The notes under the pieces are model-generated. The model saw only the letters and a program-made list of their open reading frames with translations. It had not been told where the DNA came from and ran no database searches. A program made the translations under genes and the position numbers. 21,970 nucleotides of DNA from Oscillospiraceae bacterium (GTDB taxonomy: Bacteria; Bacillota_A; Clostridia; Oscillospirales; Oscillospiraceae): contig JAFYVA010000121.1 of NCBI GenBank assembly GCA_017549325.1, positions 1-21,970 on the forward strand, written 5' to 3'. Positions 1 through 7,212 of the stretch are shown here, in pieces. Each line of letters opens with the position of its first letter. Positions within the stretch are counted from its first letter, which is position 1.

Positions 1-1107
1 AAAATCCTCAACGACCTCTGCCACGAGATGGATAAAACCCGTCCGACCGTGATCGCCTGCGTGTCCCCCTGCGACATCAACGATCCCTACGTGCAGATTC
101 CGGACGTCGTCTCCTACAACCACTATTTCGGCTGGTACGGCGGCGAAACCAGCATGAACGGCCCCTGGTTCGATAAGTTCCACGCCATGCACCCCACCAT
201 TCCCATCGGCTGCTCCGAGTACGGCTGCGAGGCGCTCAACTGGCACACCTCCAAGCCCACTCAGGGTGACTACACCGAGGAGTATCAGTCCTTCTACCAT
301 GAGGAGCTGATCCGCCAGCTGTTCCCCCGCAAGTATTTGTGGGCCACCCACGTGTGGAATATGTTCGACTTCGGCGCCGATGCCCGCGCCGAGGGCGGCG
401 AGAACGGCCAGAACCACAAGGGTCTGGTGACCTTCGACCGCAAGTATAAGAAGGATTCCTTCTACGCCTACAAGGCATGGCTCAGCGACGAGCCCTTCGT
501 CCACCTGTGCTCCAAGCGCTACATCGACCGCGTGGAGGATGTGACGAAGGTGACGGTGTACTCCAACCTGCCCGAGGTGGAGCTCTTCGCCAACGGCGTG
601 AGCCTCGGCAAGAAGGCAGCCGAGGACCACTTCTTCTACTTCGACGTGCCCAATGCCGGCGAGACAAAGCTGGAGGCCGTGGCCGGCGAGTACCGCGACG
701 AGAGCGTCATCCGCAAGGTGGACACCTTCAACGAGGACTACCGCATGAAGGAAGAGGGCGCCATCCTCAACTGGTTCGACATCACAGAGCGCGAGGGCTA
801 CTTCAGCCTCAACTCCAAGATGGGCGATATCATGGCCACCTTCCGCGGCAAGCTGTGGATGGCCGGTATGGCACTGTCCATCAAGAAAAAGATGGATGCC
901 AACAAGAAGCCCAAGGCCGACGAAGAGAAGAAAAGCGGCGGCTTCTCCATCGATCTCAAGGGCATCAAGGGCATGGGCCAGATGCTGGGCGGCTTCACCG
1001 TTCTGCGCCTGACCTCCATGATCGGCATGGTCAACATCAGCTTCGATAAGGAAGAGCTGCTGGCGATCAACCGCAAGCTCAACCGCATCAAGGCTCCCAA
1101 GAAGTAA
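1..1107 (+). CDS. GH2-family glycoside hydrolase (beta-galactosidase-like), 3' part
   Basis: The reading frame is open from base 1, so the start lies outside the window; 368 codons plus stop are present. The visible part begins inside the catalytic TIM barrel. The motif SEYG, with Glu at bases 217-219, fits the GH2 nucleophile, and the later WNMFDF segment and the Asn-rich GENGQNHKGL stretch are typical of GH2 barrels. A beta-rich domain follows (about bases 490-730, with the ELFANGVSLG signature) that resembles the Ig-like C-terminal domains of GH2 enzymes. The last 110 or so residues are Lys/Gly/Met-rich and look helical. Such enzymes remove beta-linked sugars from oligosaccharides; the exact substrate cannot be read here. 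No signal peptide can be judged because the N-terminus is missing. The gene ends in a strong terminator and converges on the aminotransferase gene. Family assignment is firm; specificity is open. Confidence 0.85.
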   Translation, partial: KILNDLCHEMDKTRPTVIACVSPCDINDPYVQIPDVVSYNHYFGWYGGETSMNGPWFDKFHAMHPTIPIGCSEYGCEALNWHTSKPTQGDYTEEYQSFYHEELIRQLFPRKYLWATHVWNMFDFGADARAEGGENGQNHKGLVTFDRKYKKDSFYAYKAWLSDEPFVHLCSKRYIDRVEDVTKVTVYSNLPEVELFANGVSLGKKAAEDHFFYFDVPNAGETKLEAVAGEYRDESVIRKVDTFNEDYRMKEEGAILNWFDITEREGYFSLNSKMGDIMATFRGKLWMAGMALSIKKKMDANKKPKADEEKKSGGFSIDLKGIKGMGQMLGGFTVLRLTSMIGMVNISFDKEELLAINRKLNRIKAPKK

Positions 1108-1120
1108 GAAAATTACAACA

Positions 1121-1153
1121 AAAAATCCCCGAACCGTCGGTTCGGGGATTTTT
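1121..1153. terminator. Bidirectional intrinsic terminator
   Basis: A perfect 15-bp inverted repeat (1121-1135 and 1139-1153) has a 3-base loop. Its GC core CCCCGAACC is flanked by A5 on one side and T5 on the other, so each strand reads hairpin plus U-tract. It lies 13 bases after the glycosidase stop and 10 bases after the stop of the convergent aminotransferase gene, and serves both. Confidence 0.93.
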
Positions 1154-1163
1154 ATGTTCTTTT

Positions 1164-2258
1164 TTATTCTCCTCTACCTACCGCTTCGATAGCGGCGAGG
1201 AGCTTTCCCATCTCCTCGGCGCGAGGTACGCGGAGGCGGACACTGTTGCGCTCCATAGGCTCAAACTCCGTGCCCGAGCAGCACAGGACACCGTGCTTCA
1301 TCAGCTCTTCCTGCAAGTCGAGCCGCTCATCGCGGTGCTGCAGCAGGCAGATGGGCACGCGGTCATCGGTGCAGGCCATGGTGAGGTTGTCGCCGCAGGC
1401 GGCGCGAAGGGCGGTTTTCATGGCGATGAAATCGCCGCTGTGAGAGTCGCCATAGGTGCGGTCAGACAAGGCGGCAGCCGCCATCTCGCGGGACAGTTCG
1501 CTCATCATGAAGGGGTTGGACACCTTGGAAATATAGCGAATCAAATCCTGCGTCGTAATGATGTAGCCTGCCCGGAGACCTGCCAAGCCGAAGCCCTTGG
1601 AGAAGGTGCGGACGATGATGATGTTCTTATACTTAGGGCCTAGCGTCACCGCCGACTCCTCACGGGGGATGAAGTCGCCGTAGGCCTCGTCCACGATGCA
1701 GTAGACACCCAACTGCTCGCATCTTGCCAAAATCTGCTCCACCTCGGCGAGGGTCAATGTCTGCCCTGTGGGGTTATTGGGGCGGTCGATGTACACCAAA
1801 CTGGTATCGGCGCTGATGGCGTCCACCAAGTCGCTGACCTCCATGCGCCATCCGTCCTCCTGCCGTGCGGGGATGCCCACGTAGCGCATAGCCATCATGC
1901 GGGAGTACTCCACCATGTCGGTGAAGGTGGGCATGAAGCCCATGACCTCTGCGCCCTTCTTGGCGAGGATGTTGCAGAGTAAGTACAGCGCCGACACACT
2001 GCCGTCTGTCAGCACGATGTTCTCGGGCTCGATGAAGGCGTAGTCCGCCCAGTAGTCCACGATGGCCTGCTGAGGGGCATCGGAGGAGGGATAGTGATAG
2101 AATCGCTCAGGGTCAAAGGCGGCGAATGCCTCTTTTACCGCCTCGGGGAAGCCGTAGGGGTTCACCCCCATGGAGCAATCCAGCGTGTCGGCGGTCACGT
2201 GGGGGGTATGTCCCGCGTAGGTGCGCACCTTGGAGAGCAATTCGTTTCTGATTTTCAT
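1164..2258 (-). CDS. PLP-dependent class I/II aminotransferase (HisC/CobD-like)
   Basis: A 364-residue fold-type I aminotransferase. Visible signatures are NNPTG (161-165), DEAYGDF (Asp190, which would pair with the PLP pyridine nitrogen), TFSKGFG with the Schiff-base Lys221, AGLRAGY (Arg229), and an RLRVP segment near residue 341 that would supply the substrate carboxylate arginine. Length and the N-terminal NPYGFP motif match the histidinol-phosphate aminotransferase / threonine-phosphate decarboxylase group. No his or cob genes are nearby, so the substrate is unknown and I give no symbol. I chose ATG 2258 because GGGGTG stands just upstream, and because the alternative in-frame GTG at 2294 would fall inside the -10 element of the promoter at 2293-2321. 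The gene lies 67 bases after copA and shares a terminator with the glycosidase gene. Confidence 0.88.
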   Translation of the reverse strand: MKIRNELLSKVRTYAGHTPHVTADTLDCSMGVNPYGFPEAVKEAFAAFDPERFYHYPSSDAPQQAIVDYWADYAFIEPENIVLTDGSVSALYLLCNILAKKGAEVMGFMPTFTDMVEYSRMMAMRYVGIPARQEDGWRMEVSDLVDAISADTSLVYIDRPNNPTGQTLTLAEVEQILARCEQLGVYCIVDEAYGDFIPREESAVTLGPKYKNIIIVRTFSKGFGLAGLRAGYIITTQDLIRYISKVSNPFMMSELSREMAAAALSDRTYGDSHSGDFIAMKTALRAACGDNLTMACTDDRVPICLLQHRDERLDLQEELMKHGVLCCSGTEFEPMERNSVRLRVPRAEEMGKLLAAIEAVGRGE

Positions 2259-2292
2259 ATCTTTCACCCCGTTTTGGTGTTTTTCTACCTCC

Positions 2293-2321
2293 ACTTTACC
2301 CTATGGCGGCGGCGGTGTCAA
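2293..2321 (-). promoter_or_regulatory. Sigma-A promoter of the aminotransferase gene
   Basis: A perfect -35 TTGACA (2321-2316), a 17-base spacer and a -10 TAAAGT (2298-2293, 4 of 6 matches) sit in the gap after the copA stop. Predicted transcription would begin near 2286, about 28 bases before the ATG. This suggests the aminotransferase can be expressed independently of copA. Confidence 0.6.
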
Positions 2322-2325
2322 TTCC

Positions 2326-4815
2326 TTAGTCGATGCGCACCACGGTGTAGCCGGCATCCTCCACGGTCTTGCGGAGCACTTCGTCGCTGACCGCACCGGT
2401 GACGGTGGCAGTTCCGGCCTCCAGATCCACCACAGCGGAGACACCCTCCAGTGCGTTCAGGGCCTTATCCACGCGGCCGGAGCAGTGCATACACATCATA
2501 CCCTCAATGGTCATCACTTTTTTCATCATCATTTCCTCACTTTCTATTGTATTTCCTGTCGTTTCTATACGTTCATTCTGTTTTTCCGCGGCGCTCTTCC
2601 ACCTGCGCAGAGGCAGGGCATTGCCCACCACGAACACGGAGCTGCAGGACATACAGGCCGCGCCCAGCATGGGATTCATGGCGATACCGAAGGGCAGGTA
2701 CAGCGCACCTGCCGCCACGGGGATGGCGATGACATTGTAGAAAAATGCCCAGAACAGGTTCTGGCGGATGTTCCGCAGCACGGCGCGGGAGAGGTCGGCA
2801 GCGGCAGAGACATCCTGCAAGCTGCTCTTCATCAGCACGATATCGGCCGAGCGGATGGCAATATCCGTGCCGGCCCCGATGGCAAGGCCCACATCGGCCT
2901 GCACCAGTGCGGGGGCATCGTTGACGCCGTCGCCCACCATGGCCACCAACTCGCCGCTCTTTTGGAGCTGTGCCACCACCGCCGCCTTGTCAGCGGGGAG
3001 GACTTGGGCGCGGACTTCGGAAATGCCCACCTGTGCGGCGATGGCGCGGGCGGTACGCTCGTTGTCGCCCGTCAGCAGCACCACCTTATGCCCGCTCTTT
3101 TGGAGGGCGGCAATGGCGGCGGCGCTGTCTGCTTTCACCGTGTCGGCCACGGCCAGCACGCCCAGCAGGACGCGTTCGGCGGCAAAGTAGAGTACGGTCT
3201 TGCCCTCGCCTGACCAGCTCTCGGCCAGTTTTTCGAAGGGGGCGATCTCCACGCCCAGTTCGGTCATGTATGTGCCGTTGCCGCCGTAGAGTCGGTGCTG
3301 TTCCCACACGGCGCTGACACCGCCGCCCTCACGCTGGGCAAACTCGGTGACAGCGGGAATGTCGATGCCCCGCTCACGGGCGGCATCCAATACGGCGAGG
3401 CTCAGGGGGTGGGCGCTGGGCGCTTCCACCGCGGCGGCGAGGCGCAGAAGTTCGGTATCGTCGATCCCGTTGCAGGCCATGTCGGTCAGCTTCGGCTTGC
3501 CCTCGGTGACGGTGCCGGTCTTATCCAGCACCACCGTTTTCACGCGGCCCATCAGCTCCAGCGCGGCGGCAGAGCGGATGAGGATACCCTGCTCGGCGGC
3601 CTTGCCCGTGCCCACCATAATGGCCACGGGGGTGGCCAGTCCCAGCGCACAGGGGCAGGAGATCACCAGCACAGCGATGGCGATAGAGAGGCAGAAGTGG
3701 ATATCCTGCCCGCCCAGCGTACCCCACAGCACCGCCGCAATCAGCGCAATGGTGATGACCACGGGGACGAAGATGCCGCTGACCTTATCGGCCAGACGGG
3801 AGATGGGGGCCTTGCCCGAGGCGGCCTCCTCCATCAAACGGACGATCTGAGACAAGGTGGTGTCCTCTCCCACCGCCGTGGCGGTGAACTCTAAGTAGCC
3901 GCTGCGGAGGGTGGTGGCAGAGGTGACGGTATCGCCCACGGCCTTCTCCACAGGCATACTCTCGCCTGTAAGGGCGGATTCGTCCACCGAGCCGCCGCCT
4001 GCGCACACCACGCCGTCCACGGCCACGGTGCCGCCCTGTCGGACGATGACCGTGTCGCCCACACGGACGGCATCGGCGCTGACGGTGACCTCGCGGCCCT
4101 CGCGTCTGAGCACCACCGAGGCGGGCACCAGCGCCAACAGCGCCGAGATGGCAGAGGTGGTCTTGCCGCGGGAGCGGGTCTCCAGGAACTTGCCCACCGT
4201 CACCAGCGTGCAGATCATGCCCGCCGACTCGAAATAGAGATGGAGCATACCGCCTTCTGCCCGTCCTGCGGCCAGCAGACCCATCTGGATAAAGCTGTAG
4301 ACGAGGCCTGATGCAGCGCCCAAGGCCACCAGCGTGTCCATATTGGGCGAGAGCTTCACAAGGCGGGAAAAGCCCACGGTGAAATAGGTGCGGTTGAAGA
4401 TGAGGATGGGCACCGTCAGCACCAGCTGTACAAGGGCGTAAAGCATGGGCTTTTCCATGAATACCGCGGGGATGGGCAGACCCATCATGTGGCCCATACC
4501 CAGATAGAACAGGGGCAGCAAGAACACCAGCGACCACACAAGGCGACGGCGCATAGCGCGGATCTGGCGGGAATTCTCATCATCCAAGTCCCGCTTCTCC
4601 GTCTCATCAGCCCGTTGGGCACCGTAGCCCCCCGAAACGACGGCGGCGATAATATCGTCGGCGGTCACTTTCTGCTCATCATATTGCACCGACAGCGAAC
4701 CCAGCATCAGGTTCACCGAGGCCTCGGTCACACCATCCAGCTTCGATACGGCCCGCTCTACATGGGCAGAGCAGGCGGCGCAGGTCATGCCCGTGACGGC
4801 GAATTTTTCCTTCAT
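2326..4815 (-). CDS. copA: Cu+-exporting P1B-type ATPase with N- and C-terminal HMA domains
   Basis: An 829-residue heavy-metal ATPase that would pump Cu+ (possibly Ag+) out of the cytoplasm. Order of parts: an N-terminal HMA domain with metal-binding CAAC (12-15); membrane segments from about residue 92; actuator domain with TGES (283-286); the intramembrane CPC (387-389); the phosphorylated Asp431 in DKTGT; SAHP (467-470); GDGVNDAP (628-635); and last membrane segments carrying YN and MSCSS, the Cu+ class signature. A second HMA domain (about 764-829) with CMHC follows a hydrophilic, AT-rich linker. Most Firmicute CopA proteins carry HMA domains only at the N-terminus, with CopZ encoded separately; here a CopZ-like unit is fused at the end. 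The gene has a strong promoter upstream. I recognised no CsoR or CopY operator. Confidence 0.95.
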   Translation of the reverse strand: MKEKFAVTGMTCAACSAHVERAVSKLDGVTEASVNLMLGSLSVQYDEQKVTADDIIAAVVSGGYGAQRADETEKRDLDDENSRQIRAMRRRLVWSLVFLLPLFYLGMGHMMGLPIPAVFMEKPMLYALVQLVLTVPILIFNRTYFTVGFSRLVKLSPNMDTLVALGAASGLVYSFIQMGLLAAGRAEGGMLHLYFESAGMICTLVTVGKFLETRSRGKTTSAISALLALVPASVVLRREGREVTVSADAVRVGDTVIVRQGGTVAVDGVVCAGGGSVDESALTGESMPVEKAVGDTVTSATTLRSGYLEFTATAVGEDTTLSQIVRLMEEAASGKAPISRLADKVSGIFVPVVITIALIAAVLWGTLGGQDIHFCLSIAIAVLVISCPCALGLATPVAIMVGTGKAAEQGILIRSAAALELMGRVKTVVLDKTGTVTEGKPKLTDMACNGIDDTELLRLAAAVEAPSAHPLSLAVLDAARERGIDIPAVTEFAQREGGGVSAVWEQHRLYGGNGTYMTELGVEIAPFEKLAESWSGEGKTVLYFAAERVLLGVLAVADTVKADSAAAIAALQKSGHKVVLLTGDNERTARAIAAQVGISEVRAQVLPADKAAVVAQLQKSGELVAMVGDGVNDAPALVQADVGLAIGAGTDIAIRSADIVLMKSSLQDVSAAADLSRAVLRNIRQNLFWAFFYNVIAIPVAAGALYLPFGIAMNPMLGAACMSCSSVFVVGNALPLRRWKSAAEKQNERIETTGNTIESEEMMMKKVMTIEGMMCMHCSGRVDKALNALEGVSAVVDLEAGTATVTGAVSDEVLRKTVEDAGYTVVRID
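2524..2540 (-). promoter_or_regulatory. Possible internal ribosome binding site and start for a free CopZ-like chaperone
   Basis: Inside copA, GTGAGGAA (2540-2533) is followed directly by three in-frame ATG codons (codons 762-764). GAGG lies 5 bases before the second ATG and 8 before the third. Starting at the third ATG (2526) would give a 66-residue protein that is almost exactly one HMA domain with CMHC, the size of a stand-alone CopZ. The arrangement is seen in the sequence; its use as a start is inference. Confidence 0.45.
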
Positions 4816-4862
4816 GGCCCTTCACTTCCTTTCTCGGTTAGCGCAAGGTAACTCTTGAGGGA

Positions 4863-4891
4863 AGTATAGCACACTCGCCGCTTTTTTTCAA
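4863..4891 (-). promoter_or_regulatory. Sigma-A promoter of copA
   Basis: TTGAAA (4891-4886), a 17-base spacer and TATACT (4868-4863), with an extended TGC just before the -10. Predicted start is near 4856, leaving a 5' leader of about 40 bases. Five of six bases match in each hexamer. No terminator separates it from spoVAE upstream. Confidence 0.72.
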
Positions 4892-4901
4892 GTGACTTTC
4901 C

Positions 4902-5264
4902 TCACCACCGCTTCTCTTTGGGGCGGAAGAGGAGGGCAAAGAGCAGCGAGAACACGACAGCGGCAGCAATGCCGCAGGCCGAGGCGGTGAAGCCGCCGCT
5001 GAAAACACCGAGGAAACCGTCCTTGTCCACCGCCTCCTCTACCCCCTTGGCAAGGCAGTAGCCAAAGCCTGTCAGGGGAACGGTGGCACCTGCGCCGCAC
5101 AACTCTTTTACCGGCTCGTAGATGCCCACGGCGGTGAGCAACACCCCCGCGACCACATAGCCTGTCAGAATGCGGGCGGGCGTCAGGTTCGTGCGGTCAA
5201 CAAGGATCTGGCCAATGAGGCAGAGGACGCCGCCGCAGAGAAAACACCAGAGATAATCGATCAT
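4902..5264 (-). CDS. spoVAE: Stage V sporulation protein AE
   Basis: A 120-residue, very hydrophobic protein with about four membrane segments. It matches SpoVAE in length and in signatures such as the early GGVLCLIGQ and the central LTGFGYCLAKGV. In spore formers SpoVA proteins form the inner-membrane channel through which dipicolinic acid enters the forespore and leaves at germination. The ATG at 5264 has an AAGGAGG site 6 bases upstream and lies 12 bases after the spoVAD stop, so the two are co-transcribed. A shadow frame of comparable length exists but has none of the membrane pattern. Confidence 0.9.
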   Translation of the reverse strand: MIDYLWCFLCGGVLCLIGQILVDRTNLTPARILTGYVVAGVLLTAVGIYEPVKELCGAGATVPLTGFGYCLAKGVEEAVDKDGFLGVFSGGFTASACGIAAAVVFSLLFALLFRPKEKRW

Positions 5265-5276
5265 ATTCTTTCCTCC

Positions 5277-6290
5277 TTAGTTTTGAGTGGAGAACACCAC
5301 CGCGTGGCACACGGCGGGGATACTCTGCTTTTGAAATGTGGTGGTGGGGCTCAGAAGCGCGCCCGTGGGGGCAAAGACGATGCGCTGCCAGCGGCCTGCG
5401 GCCATGCCCCGCAGGAGATAGGCACACAGCACCGAGGCGCTGCATCCGGCGCCGCTGCCGCCGGCGTGCATATCCTGCTTTTTGCGGTCGTAGAGCAGCA
5501 AGCCGCAGTCGGTATAGCGCTCGTCCATCAAAAAGCCGTCCCGCCCCATCAGATCCGAGACGATGCTGTGACCGATCTTTCCCAGATCGCCCGTGACGAT
5601 GAGATCGTAGTCCTGGGGCTTGGTGTGGGTGTGGCGGAACAGGGTCGTCAGCGTATCGATGGCGGCAGGCGCCATGGCCGCGCCCATGTTGGTGGCATCG
5701 GTGATCCCCATGTCCACGATGCGGCCCAACAACGCGTGGGTCACGTAGGGGCCGTCGCCCTCGCGGCCCAGAATACAGCAGCCCGCCGCCGTGGCCGTCC
5801 ACTGGGCGGTGGGGCTGCGCTGAGAACCGTAGGGCAGCGGCATACGGTACTGCCGCTCGGCGGCACAGAAGTGGGACGACGCCATCACCGCCGCCGTTTT
5901 CATCGCGCCGCCCGCGATCAGGAGCGAGGACAGCACCAGCCCCTCCCCCATGGTGGCACAGGCCGAGTACAGACCCGCCACGGACAGGGGCTCGTTGCGC
6001 AATGCAAAGCTGCCCCCGACACACTGGTTCAGCAGATCGCCCGTCAGCACCGCGTCCACATCCGTTTCCGCCATGCCGCCCTTTTCCAGCGCCGTTTCCA
6101 GTGCCCGGCGCTGCAGCTCCGACTCGGCCTGCTCCCACGTCCGACAGCCGCAGAAGGAGTCGGTGTCGATGTGGTCAAAGTGACGGCCCAAGGGTCCTTC
6201 CCCCTCCTGCTTGCCCCCTACCGCGCCGCAGGAGAGGACGCTGACGCCCCGCGCAAAATGCATCACGCGGCCTAATTTCTTGATTTCCAT
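5277..6290 (-). CDS. spoVAD: Stage V sporulation protein AD
   Basis: A 337-residue thiolase-fold protein, the family's usual length. SpoVAD is the soluble, membrane-associated SpoVA subunit that binds dipicolinic acid. Visible marks are the thiolase-like cysteine in YSACATMGEGL (Cys111), the conserved VLTGDLLNQ stretch (81-89), the SPTAQWTATAAG segment, TGDLGKIGHSI, and the glycine-rich HAGGSGAGCSASVL near the C-terminus. The ATG at 6290 is preceded by GAGGTG seven bases upstream. A sigma-G-type promoter ends about 27 bases before the start. The usual upstream partner spoVAC is absent; the next gene upstream is divergent. Confidence 0.93.
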   Translation of the reverse strand: MEIKKLGRVMHFARGVSVLSCGAVGGKQEGEGPLGRHFDHIDTDSFCGCRTWEQAESELQRRALETALEKGGMAETDVDAVLTGDLLNQCVGGSFALRNEPLSVAGLYSACATMGEGLVLSSLLIAGGAMKTAAVMASSHFCAAERQYRMPLPYGSQRSPTAQWTATAAGCCILGREGDGPYVTHALLGRIVDMGITDATNMGAAMAPAAIDTLTTLFRHTHTKPQDYDLIVTGDLGKIGHSIVSDLMGRDGFLMDERYTDCGLLLYDRKKQDMHAGGSGAGCSASVLCAYLLRGMAAGRWQRIVFAPTGALLSPTTTFQKQSIPAVCHAVVFSTQN

Positions 6291-6316
6291 ATTGGCTCAC
6301 CTCGCAATTTTTCATG

Positions 6317-6346
6317 TAGTATGCCCTTTCAGGGAGAAAAATATTG
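6317..6346 (-). promoter_or_regulatory. Forespore (sigma-G/sigma-F type) promoter of spoVAD
   Basis: A -10 CATACTA (6323-6317) matches the sigma-G consensus CATWHTA exactly. Eighteen bases upstream lies CAATA (6346-6342), one mismatch from GHATR. Predicted start is near 6310, about 20 bases before the spoVAD ATG. spoVA operons are known sigma-G targets, so site and gene agree. Confidence 0.7.
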
Positions 6347-6354
6347 CCTATACT
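6327..6354 (+). promoter_or_regulatory. Candidate sigma-A promoter of the HAD-MFS-GDPD operon
   Basis: TATACT (6349-6354) makes a good -10, but the -35 16 bases upstream (TTTCAG, 6327-6332) is poor. A second candidate is TTGCCT (6344-6349), 17 bases, TATTGT (6367-6372). Either would overlap the divergent spoVAD promoter region. Which is used cannot be decided by eye. Confidence 0.35.
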
Positions 6355-6414
6355 CGCAAATCGTGGTATTGTGTGGTATTAGAGAAAGTATGCGTATGAG
6401 GAGGTCGATGCACC

Positions 6415-7212
6415 GTGTCACTGGCTGAGAAAAAGCTGTTTTTGCTGGATATGGACGGGACGCTTTACTTAGATGACAACTTGTTTGACGGCGTATTGGA
6501 CTTTCTCGCCGCCGTGAAGGCGCGGGGCGGGCGCTACCTCTTTTTGACCAACAACTCCTCCCGGGGCGTGGAGGACTACGTATCGAAGCTGCGCCGTCTG
6601 GGCATCGAGGCCGAGGCAGAGGATTTCCTCACCTCGGTGGATGCCACCATCGCCGTGCTGAAGAAGGAGTTCCCCGCCGCCCGCTGCTACACCGCAGGCA
6701 CCGCCTCTTTTCGCCGTCAGCTGGCGGAGGCCGGCATCGCCGTAACGGACAGGCTGGACGATGCGATCGACCTGCTGCTGTGGGGCTTTGATCGGGAGCT
6801 GACCTTTCAAAAGCTGGAGGACAGCTGCATTCTTCTGGGCCGCGACATTCCGTGGCTGGCCACCAATCCCGACTGGGTCTGCCCCACCGCCTACGGCTAT
6901 GTGCCCGACTGCGGCAGCTTCTGCCAGATGCTGACACGGGCCACAGGCCGCGAGCCTCGCTTTTTGGGCAAGCCGCAGCCCGACATGGTGCATCTGGCCC
7001 TTTCCAGAACGAGTTTTGCACCCCACGAGGCCGTCATGGTGGGTGATCGGCTGTATACCGACATCGCCTGCGGCATCAACGCCGGCATCGACACCGTGTT
7101 CGTCCTCTCGGGTGAGGGCACACGGCAGGATATCGAAGATATGAACATCCGTCCCACGTGGGTGATGGAGGACATCTCCCAACTGTACCGTCAAATGGAG
7201 GATCACGCATGA
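6415..7212 (+). CDS. HAD-IIA family sugar/nucleotide phosphatase (NagD-like)
   Basis: A 265-residue haloacid-dehalogenase-superfamily phosphatase. Motif I is LLDMDGTLYLDD (nucleophile Asp12, acid/base Asp14); motif II is the Thr in LTNNSSR; motif III is the Lys in GKPQPDM; motif IV is MVGDRLYTDI, which holds Mg2+. TNNS and the large cap between motifs II and III place it in the type IIA group with NagD, AraL and 4-nitrophenyl phosphatase. The family dephosphorylates small cytosolic phosphates; the substrate cannot be named. The start is GTG 6415 with GAGGAGGT upstream; the ATG at 6408 is in another frame and hits a stop after six codons. It is first in the operon and its stop overlaps the next start as ATGA. 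Confidence 0.88.
   Translation: MSLAEKKLFLLDMDGTLYLDDNLFDGVLDFLAAVKARGGRYLFLTNNSSRGVEDYVSKLRRLGIEAEAEDFLTSVDATIAVLKKEFPAARCYTAGTASFRRQLAEAGIAVTDRLDDAIDLLLWGFDRELTFQKLEDSCILLGRDIPWLATNPDWVCPTAYGYVPDCGSFCQMLTRATGREPRFLGKPQPDMVHLALSRTSFAPHEAVMVGDRLYTDIACGINAGIDTVFVLSGEGTRQDIEDMNIRPTWVMEDISQLYRQMEDHA

Noticed and set aside
2259..2294. GTG at 2294 as an earlier start of the aminotransferase
   Set aside because: It falls in the -10 hexamer of a good promoter and has no ribosome binding site; the family N-terminus fits ATG 2258.
2518..2523. A6 run in copA as a programmed frameshift site like that in E. coli copA
   Set aside because: The codon phase does not fit an X XXY YYZ slip that would end the pump early, and it lies after the linker, where a shift would only destroy the HMA domain.
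4816..4862. Copper-responsive operator (CsoR, CopY or CueR type) in the copA leader
   Set aside because: Only a weak GTTA/TAAC dyad is visible; none of the known operator patterns is present.
6408..6428. ATG at 6408 as the start of the HAD phosphatase or as a leader peptide
   Set aside because: It is out of frame with the phosphatase and stops after six codons; nothing suggests a regulatory leader peptide.
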